DNA of 64,000 nucleotides from Glandiceps talaboti (Eukaryota > Hemichordata > Enteropneusta > Spengelidae): NCBI RefSeq assembly GCF_964340395.1, contig NC_135557.1:14717367-14781366 (forward strand), in the 5' to 3' direction. Shown here piece after piece: positions 26,650 to 40,800 of this stretch; position 1 is the stretch's first letter, and every line of letters begins with the position of its first letter. The notes under the pieces were generated by a model, which saw only the letters and a list, made by a program, of their open reading frames with translations, did no database searches and had not been told where the DNA came from. The position numbers were made by a program, and so were the translations under genes.

Positions 26650-29600
26650 GAGTATAACAAGAACTGGCGAAACGTTGACAGTGATATGACCCTGTTCTTT
26701 AAATTTCTATTGACAACACTTGTTACCACAACAACCAAAATGTTTTATTTGTGATCTAAAAAACGACACGTTCCGGAAAACTTGCCTATGAGGCAAGAAC
26801 CAATTACTTAGAATATGGTGATGAGTAGTTATTATGTAGCAATCAGGTTTAAATTCTAGGTTAATTAGGTTTTATCCAAGTAGATACTATCATGTGAAAA
26901 GCAGTGTAAACTTCAGGACCCCTGTCTTTCGTTGTACTAACGAGCTTCATTTTGACAAGCATACCATCACAGGTCTTTGAATAAATTGACTCTACATTAA
27001 CTTCGATAAATTGTGAATCATGTTTATCTATTTATGACATCACTATGCCAATGAGTCTCTTAAAAGAGAAAGTTGTGTTTTAGCAAGAGCATGATATCAT
27101 CAATTACTTAGATCCAAGGCTTCACAAACTCAATCTGTATTAGAAATAGTTGTCAATGGTGGTACTTATTTTTTTTTTACAGAAGCCTCACTTACGCAAT
27201 ATTTGTACATTCGTAGTTTCCAGGGTTTTGTCCTTGCCATGCAGTAAATGCCCCGAGTGGAGTGACGTCATCAGCCCACCACATATTCTCGTTCTTATGA
27301 AGACTAACGAGGGCTTGAGTTTCAGCAGTGGTACTAACAAAGTCTGTTAGACTCTGAAACATTTCTGGTGACATCACTCTTGCTAGTTTCCCGCCACGAT
27401 CAGCACAACTTATGATTGCACTCGTAAAGTTTTCCGCCTCTGCGGACATCATGTAACGTACTGTAGGTAGTGGGTCAGGCTCTGTGTAAAGATTCATTAT
27501 GAAATAAATGATGACAAATACACATACATACATACATGCATACATACACACACATATATACACATACATATACACATACACATGCATACACACAAATACA
27601 TATATACATACATATATACATACATACATACATGCATACATACATACACACATGCACACACATATACATACATACATGCACACATACATACATACATGCA
27701 TACATACATACATACATACATACATACATACATACACACATATATACACACACATACATACATACATACACACATACAGGCACACGCACACACAAACATA
27801 AACATATTACATATGCAATGTTTACATATCAATACATTTAAAACAAAGACTTACGTAAACAAAACTGTCCTTTCCAGCCTATAGGACATGTATGACTGCA
27901 CAGGTTATCTATAACGTTTATGGAGCAACCATGACACCAAGCAGCTTCCTCGGTGCATTCTATATCAAAACAAAGCAAGTGAATTTCATATAAAACAATT
28001 AGAGATATCATTCCCCCAAAAAATTCTTCTTTCAGCTGAGGAAAATACGAGTGACCTAAGGGGAATTTGATACAGTGAGTCGGGAGATGAGTCGAGTGGT
28101 GAGAAACACCTAGGGCAGGAATATTTTCCAGCTGAATGAAGAACAATATTGAGGAATATTATAATTAAATCATCTCAAGCCTAATATATGAAAAATATGA
28201 AAAATAATGGTGACTTGGAGCGTATTGACCCAAAATAATGGCGACTTGGAGCGTATTGACCCATATTTTGTACACAGCAAAACCGATGACGTAGACACGG
28301 GTTGTCGTGATGTAGGAAGACCAGGTTATATGATCCATGTTTTCTGTACGAAGACAATAACTTGGCTTGATTCATGGTATACTCTTTATCATCACTGATT
28401 CTGTACTAACAATATGTGCATTCTCAACCATCACATCACTATAGCTTAAAGGTCAATTCAATATGTTAATGTTGATATAACAATCGATAAAAAAAAATGT
28501 ATGATATATAATATACAGCTATTGCTTACCAAACTCACAGAGATGAAGTCTCTGGTATTCACCACAGTTCTCCGCTGCCCACAGATAACCGTCATTTGGA
28601 CTGAAAGTAAGTATTTTGTACTTTATGAAATATGACAATTTGTATACGTATTGCACATATTTGGACGATTTCTTATCTTAAAATAATTTTTAAAAATGCA
28701 GTGTTTGACATCTGGGTTCTCTATTCATTGAAAGACCTACACTATGCGTGGGATCGGTCAATACTAAATTATTTGATTCATGGCTGTGGTACAAACATGC
28801 CGGTACAACAGACACCAGTACGTCTAAAACAACGTTAACGTTGTCTGACTGGACAAAAAATAACATTGGTGAATGCTATCGTCTGGTATGACAAACATGT
28901 CACTAAAATTTGCAACATTGCATCGTCTAATATGACAAAATCTTACTAGCATTGCTACATTTGATCGTGTAGTATGAAGACAGTCTTAATAACATTCCTA
29001 TATTTGATCGTCTGGTATGATAAAGGTATTACTAACATTTCTTCGAAAATATTTTGCTTACATCTTGAGCTTGAGCTAACTTTACTTATTGTTGCCAAGT
29101 ACAACAGACGCCAGAAAATATTTGTCTGCATATAAATTTGTGCCGAACTGTTTTATCATTGATAGCTCAGGCAAACAGCATATAATACAGTTAATAAGAT
29201 GTGTGTCGTGCTGACGATGAAATATAGCACTTCAATCATTATAAGAAAAAACATAAATGTAGCAATGGTAAATATATTTTGCTCAGCTAGGCAACATTTG
29301 TTAAAACATTAGTTATAACCTACTCAAGAACCGCACAGTCGAAACCGGTCAAGTTTGTCTCTCCCTGTCCCGTCTCCCAGTTGTCCCAATCTCGTATTTC
29401 ATGTCCATCCGGGTACTTCCATACATCATCTATATATTCCAGGTGAAAGAAAACGTCAAGTGTAGTACCAGTATTTCCCAAGTAATCCACTACGCGTTGC
29501 TGTGTACTTGCATCACTGATCTTAGCAAGTTGCCCGCCATACATCTCACAATTTGCCTGTGCCAGTGGTTGGGTTGTTGTTGGTTGGGCAAGCCAATATG

Positions 29601-29830
29601 AGACTGGTGTGGGGGTTTCTGAAAACCAAGAGTATTTAAAAAAAAGAAAACGTCATTAAGAACGGGATGGGCTTTATAGAATATAAGCTCAGGATTTCAA
29701 TGGCACACACGTTACTTGAAAGAAGGTTTTGATTCACTGCGATATACAATAGTTACACAGACATACAGACATACAAATAGACAGACCGACAGAGATACAG
29801 ACACATCGACACTTATATAGATAGATAGGC

Positions 29831-29871
<41 letters not shown>

Positions 29872-32800
29872 TAGATAAGTAAGGTTCTACCATATCATAG
29901 TTATATACTTTAGGCAGGCAGGCAGACAGACAGACAGACACACGTAATGCTCTACAATATCATACTTATTATATACTGTAGGTTGGTAGACAGACAGACA
30001 GACAGACAGACAGTCACCCAGACATAATGCTCTACCCATACTTATCATATACTGTAGGTAGACAGACAGACAAACACGTACGGCTTTACCATATCATATT
30101 TATCATATACTGTAGGTAGGCAGACAGCCAGACACACACACAGGTAATACTCTACAATATCATACTTGTATGGTTATATTACTCCATACTTACCAATAAG
30201 ACACACGGCTCCAATTGGTTCTGTTGTCACAGTACAGTCATAATCTGACCATTTATATGCTTCATCGCGACTAAAGAAAATAAAGAAATAAACGGTGATA
30301 TGTATATGCAATTAACGTGAAAATATAGGAATGACCCTTCATATGGCATTTTACGTCAACACCATGGTTTGTGACGTAAGAAATAGGAGGAATTTTGTAC
30401 TAAAACAGCAGTATGCTAGGAGCATCAAACAAAGCAAATGTAAATTTATTATTGAATTCACAGAACCCAGTCATTCAGCACATCACACTCCAGCTATCAT
30501 GCTTAATTTTTGTCTGATTTTCCAACATGGTTGCCTCCGTCACCATATTTAACTTCAAAATTATTGAAAGGTGCTTTAACATAAAGACGTTGACACATGT
30601 TCAAAGGCAAACAATTCAAAATATTCTTAGGAGAAAGGACATATATGTGATAAGTCCTACAGGTAGCAGAAAGGCAATTTGGCGTTACTTATACAACGAT
30701 GCCCCCATAGGACACTGAGTTGTTGATCAGCCAATCAGCTTAACTGTTTGAGGGCGATCTAACATATGTGAATTTCAATGACGTCCCTTCAAGGCAGTTG
30801 GAAGAGAGAGAGATTCACATTTGAAATTGCAGTTGCACTCGATTCTGATATTTACCTTAGTACTGCACAAAGGGAGTCCTGTGAATCGGGTTCACCAGTT
30901 TTCCAGTTAAAGTATACTGGTGTATTTTCATTTGATAACCAAATGTATCCTGCAGTCGGCTCACGGTACAGACCAAAGAAGAATTTGTCGTATTCAGTGT
31001 GATTATCCAAGAATATTTCCAACTCCTGTTGGATATCTATATTCCGTATATCTGCAAGTTTCCCGCCATAAGCCACGCACTCACTGTAGACTTCTTCATA
31101 AGTTGATCCATGCACAACACGAAATGACTCTACTCCTTCAAGACCCATACCTGTAGCGAAATATGTAACTTGAATTTTATTACAGTGACACAGTACAGTT
31201 CATAATGGCATTATAGCTCAGATAATGTGCATATTAGGCCTAAAAAAACAATTGTTTGGTTCCAGTTACCCGACTCCACCTAACTGTTCACTGCCGACCC
31301 TAAACTTTCTCTTACGATTCGAGAAAAAAAATAATAAAAAAGCAAAAATTGTGAAGTCTCGCGAGAAATAGTGGATTGACATCAACTTAAAAAGATACTC
31401 TAAAAATGTTCTTCCAATCTGTAATGGCTTTGCATCTGATAGGAAGAAATAAACAACACATAGACCATTTGGAAAACAATGGAAAACCTCAACGAGTCAC
31501 TCACACATGAAAACAATTAATAAATAAAAAAATCTACCTACCCCACCTATTCTAAAATTGAGCGTAACCGGAACCACACAATTTTTTATTAGGCCTTACT
31601 AGGTTGTTAGTACGAATGCATGTACACAATTCTTTTAATATCTTACAAGTTGCTTTACATTTTGTATTTATTTACCATTTTGGTGACGTAATTAGACTTA
31701 CGTGATAATTAGTATTATGGATTCGATCTACTGAGGCAGCTCGACAAAGCCTGGGCGAAACATCTTGACCATACACACTTTGTTTGTTTATTTATTTTAT
31801 TTATCTATTGACCACTTTATTGCAATAATTTATATTTCGCAAATATTACTGTCATATATTCAACTGAACTGAAAACACACTTATCTACTTTGCTCTTTAC
31901 CATAGAATGTGCGTTGCTTTAATCTATGGGATAATGTTTACACAATTGAGTTAAGAATTCCAAAACATAGGCAAAGTGTTCATGTATTAACTCACCGTCG
32001 CCACTGTCATTACAAACCTGTCCTTCCGGACAAATGCAACCAAGAACAGAATCACAAACCTAGTAAAAAAAATATTTTGATAATTAATTATATTTATGTG
32101 TTTAATGCTGTAAGAACTTAACTAACCTTACATACCCATTATGTTTTCTTGTTTTATCGTTCTGCATTCACACGGTTTTTTATTTACACATTCCGTTCTT
32201 GATATATCAATTGACTATATTTTCAATATGTCTGTGCTATTAAATATGTATGACAGCAAATGTACAAAGCCGTTACCTTATTGTTTCCACATGAAGAAGA
32301 AGAAAATATGGGTATATCGCCCTCATTGTTACAACTCGATATCATAAGGTCCTTATCAACTACAGCGCACCAAATATGGCAATCAGACTGAAAGTGATAG
32401 AAACATTACAGTGGTTAGATATGACTACTGATATATTAAGCATTACAAGTGTAACATTATCGTTTAAAGTCACATCTGCATCACTCTATAGAATATTGTG
32501 TAAACATCTAAAAACGGATTATCATAGACACAGATACGTATACTGAAACTGGTAGTAACCTTGGCAATATTGAGTACATTGAACAATTGACATGACATCC
32601 AGGGTTTGTAAACACTGTTCAAAAGCTATACTTGATGGTTCTTCCCTAATGGGTAAACATTGCTTCCTATTCAGGGACTATTCTTGGGACAAACAATACC
32701 AGTATAGATTTATTGTTCACGGAATGCAGCGATAATATTTGATATCAGGAGTTGTTCTAGGCAGGCGTGTGACTGAGGGTGAACGGATTCATTTGTCGAC

Positions 32801-35800
32801 TGCTACTTTCTCATTTCGAATTTTGTACCTAAGTGTCAATCTGGCTATAGCTCTACCTTCTTCAAGTTATTTAAATTCTGGTTGACTAAGCATACTTTGG
32901 ACCGATTCGTTAAAAAACCTGGCTGCTCTTTATTGAACTATCCAATATTTTCGTATTACTACTATACCCTTCCCAAGACATATCTATAACTCCCAATTGT
33001 TTGTTTGTTTGTTTGTTTATTTATTTATTTATTTAACTTTAACAATGGTCAAGTCCACACAGGTGACGAACACCTATAAACGACGTGGCCCTCCAAAACA
33101 AATATATACAGAAATAAAAGACAACCAGCAAATACTACAGTTACAATACAAGATCAATGGAAATACCTATTAAAGTACATTAAATGACACTTTGTACAAT
33201 GTCAATGACAAACTGACACCCAGGTACAGGGAGTTTCATGATAACATATATTGTTTTATAGATAGATAGAATATGTTTTCGACATACCGTTTCATAGGTT
33301 TTATGCCATGGACATACTTCTTCACTGTAGTAGGTACTGTTCGCAGCATATCGTAAATAACAGTCATGGTCAAGTCGCTGATCCTCGGTTGATAACACCT
33401 CAAATACCATAGTACCATCGGGAAAGTCACTAAAGCAGGCACCTTCCTCTGAACTATAAATCAGAGAGGATGAAAACATGTTCAATTGAGCTTTCTCCAA
33501 TAAAACCCTCGCCATCCTGCCGTGGTAACAGGCAGAACATGTTACAAACAGGTAAAGTAAATGAATGAATTGGATTTAAAATATTTGGCACAACATGCTG
33601 GATGTACAAAGATGTAATGTATTTCATCCTTTGAGCAGTTGTTTGGCCTCTTTATACATTTACATTCATGGACGAATTTCAAGTTCCATTGACATTCACC
33701 ATACACGCAATTAGGCCATAAAGAAGTATTTATCAAGTGATGAAATACACTATACATTCGGCATGCTGTGCCAAGTGTTATTAATCCAATTAATATTTTT
33801 ACTCCCTGCTTGTAGCAAGTTCCACTTGTTAACTGTAGGATGGCGGAAGGTTGCATGTTAGCTCCAGACGATAAGTATAACAAGTTTATTTAGACTGGAT
33901 ATACTGGACAGACACTAAATCAATGATTGTCGTTTACAAAATAACTGCAGACAAACAGATAAGGCGAAGATAGCTTTAGGCGCAACGATGGATGTGAAAT
34001 AAACCAATAAAGATATCTGATAAGATGTCAATCTAAAATATCTATAAGAATTAGTCTAGTAGTAATACCTCGGATCTGTACTTGGAAAATTGCCAAATGA
34101 AAGCAAGTGGATGTCAGCACGACCGGCTGGCAACCCCTCGACTGTCCATGGTAGTATTTATCAGAATTGTCCAAGGGTATATAGCAAGTAGACTATAAAA
34201 GCAAACTTAGTTTCAGTGAAAAGACAGCTTTATCTGAAGTCATCTTTTTATTCATTGTTTTTCACAAAATATTACTAGATTATGAACCTTCCTACTACCC
34301 ATACATCCACCTATTTTATAAAGCCAAATGACATTATCCATCCATACATACCTTCACAATAACCAACATCTGAACCTATCCAGCGTCATCCTACCTGCTT
34401 GCCTGCCTGTTCGCCCGCCTGTCTATTTATCGGATTCATTTATACCTTCACATCCATCATCCAACCAAATACCCAATAACCCACCCATGTAGTACACCCA
34501 TCAACGAATGTCATCCAATTGCGATTCGTCATGGCGACCACCACGTCCTTTGACACACTTACCTTAAGTACATCATGGCATCCAATCTATTACAATATGT
34601 GAAGGTAAGTTGACTTATGTCAGACATAATTCCTGAATCAGAGCACCCATCCAAGAATTCGTCATTGTTCATACCGAGGCTGAAATAGCAAAAAGATGGC
34701 GCAATTAGCTATTCCGATGGCAAGATATAGTTTTCATCTCAAATAAAAAAAGTGTCACTGTTTGGAAACTCTAACATGTCCTCTAAAAATGTACATGCAC
34801 TATAATTTACTACACCTTGACAACGTTCAAAGAGTAATGAAGATATGCAGACCTGAAAAGTTGTCCTGTCGAAGACAAAAAGAATTTCAATTTTTGAAAT
34901 TTAACATGGCACAGGACTATAATACAACATGGGAGAATAAACTCAGTATTTCTGTATCTTAATTTAGTCACTTTTGTTTTAATTTATTCATTTTCCCATG
35001 TAATGTTTTATTTTCCTATATCCTGTTGACTCTTCTTTAGTCTTAACGTCCAAATACGTTATTGAAAAGGTAATATTTCTGGAATAAACCTTCTTTCAGA
35101 CTACATTTATGTGTTTTGTCTTAGATTGTTTGCCCTTCTAAATATCCAAGGTCTTTCATTTAGGTTTTTATCAGTTCTTTATAATCATTTTAATTATATC
35201 TTTCTTTTGTTACATTAAAAAAACATTCTACATGACCTTTGACATACAGCAGAATCAAATCTAATTAGCCATACTCACATATAGCCAAATTGTCGTGCGA
35301 GGATACGTGTCGTGCTATCATCGTCATAGTAACGAATTGCAATATAATGATTGTAAGGATCACACCCCTGGAACGAGGATACACCATCGTCATCTCCACT
35401 GTCCTCAACCGAAGTTCTGTTGTGCGCAAGGTATAATGAACAGAATTGTAAATGTTGATTGCTGTACATATTTAAATTAGATTGAACGATTCGTGGTTTT
35501 GTACACCCCTTAAACTCTCCTGTTTGGTAGTTACCAGGAGCGCCAACTTTTAGATAAATTATTCCCCAATATGTTTTTCTTTATTCAGCCAAGGAAACCT
35601 CCAGTAACTTAAGGGGCCTTGTCACTGAGTATTTAGAAGAGAAGTGACAAACCTGTAGGTCTTGAGTCTATTTTCGGCTCATAGAAAACAAATACTTAAG
35701 GATAGTATAATTTTACCTCCTCAATAACAATTTATGAAAAATCGAGGAAAAATATCAACGATTTGGAAAATGTTGACGAATATTTCAGGCACCGCAGAAC

Positions 35801-36071
35801 CAGTGACGTAGACATGGCTTGTCGTGACGTAGAACGACCAGGGGATATAACCCATAGTTTTATTCAAAAGACAATAAATTGACTTGTGCATGGTATAATG
35901 ATAAACATTTCAGAGTAATATTTTTACAACGAGGATATTAGATGTGTCACACCATGTGTATCATAACTACTGTTTGCTGATTCAACCAGTGGTCAAATTT
36001 TAAATCAGTATTCTTGTCCCTATTCATATTTTTTTTTCAATAACAGTATGTATGCTTATGGAACTTTATCA

Positions 36072-36121
<50 letters not shown>

Positions 36122-36537
36122 TTTATAAACTTGCGTGCCAATCAAAAAACGTTTATCGCGAAGTCCAGCGGATATTGATTTATTGATACATACCAATACA
36201 CAAATCAATTTTGTCGAATTCTACGTACCCACCAATCACCATAGCAACATCATGATATTGCATTTCTGTGTCTCCTCCATCACGCATGGGTTGATTATTT
36301 TCCCACCTATAGGCGAACGTCTCAAACAGTTGTGTAATGTCGTCATAGACTGAGTTTCCATTCAAAACCTTTATATCAGACAGAACAAATTGAGAGTGTT
36401 ATAAAAGGAGAATATAATCTAAGTATAAACCAATAATAGTTGTATTACTCGGGGAATTTAGAAAAAGATTTTTTTTTTGATTTGAAAATGCATTTTACAT
36501 TTCATACGTTTGAAAGCATATTTTACATTGACATTAT

Positions 36538-36570
<33 letters not shown>

Positions 36571-37501
36571 ACATATACAAATATTACTTTATACAGTAAT
36601 AGATTAATAGACACAATATTAACGAGTTAGTTTTTCAAATTCGTGCATGGTGCTATACATGAAGTCGTTACTGATAGCCGATACGATAGATAGCTATAGG
36701 ATCGATACTTACCAGCAATTCATCTGTTTCCATGACAACCATTCTCACAACCGTGAATACTATATCAACTCCAAACTCTACTAAACTTGTATCACAAAAG
36801 ATTGCTTGCGCCTAAATAAAAAGGAGACCCAAAACAGGGATGGTCTTATCGTATGCAAGTTATAATTCAAAGGTCATGTGACTTTAAGATATGCAAATTT
36901 AACTACTCGTTTAAAATGGCCATATGGATGAGGATTGGGTATTTATTTTGGATTTTTAATTTATAAAACTATTTTATAATGGCTTCCTACTTGAAAAACC
37001 AATGTGAAACGACCCAAACCAAGTCAAAACTTTCCAAAAAGCTCAAAATGTGTGAAAAGTTTGTTATTGTACGTACAATAACAAACCGTTTTACACATTT
37101 ATCAAACTTTTGCAATGTATTGAGTTACAATCACAGACTTGGTCTATGTCGTTGCACGTTGGTTGTTCAAGTAGGAAGCCATGATAAAATAGTTTTATAA
37201 ATTAAAAATACAATATAAATACCCAATCATCATCCATATGGCCACTTTAATTCGATCAAACTTAATGCTCTCCTCTCCATTGACGCGTTCATTAATCTAA
37301 CCAACTATTTATATCTATTTATAGAGTATTCATTCCATCACTTACCAAATTTATCTTTGACAAGGCGTAGTCGATTGACGCGTTGCCGAGCTCCATAAAA
37401 ACATCATTTTCAATAGTGATCATTAATTCAACGAATTGTTTTGGAATGGCAATTTCTCTCTTCTTTCTCGTATTTAGCGAAGTGGTGTCAATGGCTTCAG
37501 A

Positions 37502-37552
<51 letters not shown>

Positions 37553-37612
37553 AGATAATTAAATAAATAAACATACATACATACATACATACATACATGC
37601 ATGTACATAAAT

Positions 37613-37643
<31 letters not shown>

Positions 37644-37834
37644 TACATACATACATGCATGTACATACATACATACATACATACATACATACATACACAC
37701 ACATACATGCATGCATACATACATACACACATACATACATACATACATACATACATACATACATACACACACATACATGCATGCATACATACATACATAC
37801 ATACACACATACATACATACATACATACATACAG

Positions 37835-37867
<33 letters not shown>

Positions 37868-40800
37868 TACATACATAAAAAAGGATATCAATGAACAAAT
37901 ACAACAAATGACGTAAACAAAACAGTTAACATTTTGTATTTCCTAACGGCAATTGCAATGTAAATTTGAGAACATACCATGTGTACATACCTAAAAATAT
38001 ATTGATAAAAAGGGTGTTAAACACTACCTTTGATTCTAATGTTATCATCTTTCAAATATTCATCATGCACATGATAAATGATGTGAGGGTCTCCAGCAGT
38101 TGATTCGTCGTACAGAGGGGTAATTCTGAGTTCGTGACCATTTATGAAGAGAGAGCCATCCTACAGAAAATAGAATAGACATTCTGACCCTAATTTTGGT
38201 TGCCAATAGCGATGGCCTTAGGTTTGTTACCCAAAAATGGTGACCTAAGGGATAGCGCTTTCATGACTGGTTATTTTAAACTGTAATGTTGAAAGGGTCA
38301 CGAGCCTAACGCAATTCTTTGCAATTTTTCTTCTTAACTTTCGACATCTGAATTTTTCATCGTGAGTGATGGAAGATCTCACAAAAGACCAATCTTTGTT
38401 CTAATGGATTACTGGGTAAAAAGGTGAATAAAAGTTGGCTCAGAGTCAAACTGGCTTTGTGAAAAAATAGTTTTTCTTTTTTGTTTTTTCTTTTACTATA
38501 AATTACAGATTTTTCAAAAGCCCTGACATTTTCTGGTATCTTGATGTTTCTTCTACGATGTCACTAATACTTACAATGTGTGAATAATGACGGTGACTCA
38601 GTGTGCCCTTTAATGATAGCAAAGTTTGGTTGTTGGGAGTCAAAATGTTGGAAACTGGCAATACTTGTGAGTCACCACAGTAAAAGATAGGGGAACACAA
38701 AATTTCAGTGCGTCACTAGAAATTACGTACATCAGTGGTGCATCAGGACACACGTATAAATGATAGGATAAACATATTATAACATTGACTTGGAGTCATA
38801 ATGGCCTAGTGCCGAAAATATATTTTGTCACTTTTCACAGATTAGCATTTTCGTCTAAAGACCCATTTGGTTCTAATCCTCCCATGTACTAATGTCAACA
38901 AGACATAATCCTATGTCGTATTTTAAACCACTGCTGTTTCAGTATGAATATATAATACCTTGACGGAAATGTGTAAGAAATATGTAAACACAAACTTACC
39001 AAACCCCATATCTGCGTAAAGGCAGCCATACCATTCCCCAACTCCTGTTCCGTGACTGTATCCAACTTTACCAAGTTACCAATGAAGTGTTTGTGAGAAT
39101 CATACTGCAAATCTTCATCGACATCCTGGTAGGTTTGTTTGCGAAAAAGTCGCGTGGCAGCCCGAATGAGTTCTGAAAATAAATGTAAATTCGAAAATTG
39201 GGAGTCTATTTCATGGAAAATGTAAAGAAAATTGTGTCTACTACAAAAGTACGACTATCTGCTGACAAACACAGATGGTAACGGTTAACTTTCAAAGGTG
39301 TATGACGCCCCCCACGACGTAAGAGTGGTTGAACTTCAGTGTACATCACTCTGTTGCGACGTAAGTACATATACACATACACATTACAGATGGTAGTCTG
39401 TACACAAGTGCATTGCCATAATAAAGTTTGGAAGAAAGGAAGGCTGGAATCAGTTGCTCACGAGTGTTTTTTTTACGTGACGAATGTGCCCGATTTTGCG
39501 GAGATTTAAGTAGATGGAGCGACAGGTTGCAGTTATATTTTATGTGTGTGTGTGTGTGTGTGTGTGTATGTACGTACGTACATACGTGTGTATGTATGTA
39601 TGTATGTATGTATGTATGTATGTATGTATGTATGTGTAACACATACCTCGATTTCTTGTCATGGTAACAGAGAAGACTGCGTCAAATGCTGTGAATGTTA
39701 CTGCTTCAACCTCTCCATTCCAACGTTGTACAGTAATATTGGGTGTTATAATATCATAAATAGGCTCTGTTTCTGTTTAGAATCACAATAAAATTAAGAA
39801 CGGTCCTTATTAAAAACCGGACGATTTATTTGTTACTTGTTATCTACTTCACACTCATTAGTAACATAACACAAGAACATTTTAATAATTGTGTTAAAAG
39901 ACAAACAATGTGTAGGCAACAACTATAACAAATATACAATAGGATATACAGTAATCATGAACAATGAGAAAAAAATCGTTTTGCAGGACGAGATTGTCAA
40001 AATTGATTATACAAATACAATTCAGACAATATAGTAACTATATATTAAAGTATACCATTCAATATCTATCCAATGCTTACCTAGAGATCGTTTTGACCTT
40101 GAATTTCGTCGGATACGAGCCTCCACATAATCTCTATAGTATCTATCAATCTGTAAATGATCAGATGGTATCTGTTCAGAATAAGATGCTTTTAAACATT
40201 GTTCGGTTGTTTGTCAGTTACTTAGTTGAGGAACTTAGTTTAACTTGTGTGTGTACACGTACATTATGTATACCAATACCAAGGTAAAAGTTGACACTGT
40301 ATCGTCTATATACCGTTAGTTTGCGTTCCTTAATCATAATATGTAATTGACAACATCAGACATCGCAAGAGAAGACCCGATTAAAACAAAAGAATGGATG
40401 AACAGTTTTTGAAAAGATCTCCTACGTGCACTTCTGAATGATAGTTATATTATGGACAGATCAAAATGTATGTATGTATGTATGTATGTATGTATGTATG
40501 TATGTATGTATGTACGTACGTACGTACGTACGTGTGTGTGTATGTATGTATGTATGTATGTATGTATGTATGTATGTATGTATATTTGTCATCATTTATT
40601 TCCTAATATATGTATGTGTGTTGGTAAGTATGTATGTAAAATGTCTATGCTGGAGTCTGGACATTTCGCTCAGTGTTTTTGTAATATATTTTGTAATATA
40701 TACACAAGGGGACATGCGCGCACATATATATGCAACAATGATAGGCTAACAAATTGGCATGGGTGTTTTCTGTAAGAAACGCACCATGATTGGATCACAT

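Noticed and set aside
27192-27884. Long Cys/Met/Tyr/Val and His/Thr/Ile frames on both strands
   Set aside because: Translations of an ACAT/TGTA microsatellite. Only the last part of the minus-strand frame (27196-27481) is real, as the CTLD3 exon.
33542-33883. Minus-strand Cys-containing 113-codon frame near the Cys-rich exons
   Set aside because: It looks like part of the ADAMTS-type Cys-rich region, but exon 33288-33453 already joins the upstream exon in phase and the frame has no matching splice sites.
34080-34145. Exon-like frame GRADIHLLSFGNFPSTDPR with a donor-like end on the minus strand
   Set aside because: Inclusion breaks the phase between exons 34563-34679 and 33288-33453, which join perfectly without it. 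No good acceptor lies upstream.
37474-37916. Overlapping Cys/Tyr-rich and His/Thr-rich frames
   Set aside because: Again a four-base microsatellite open in all frames on both strands, next to but not part of exon 37346-37494.
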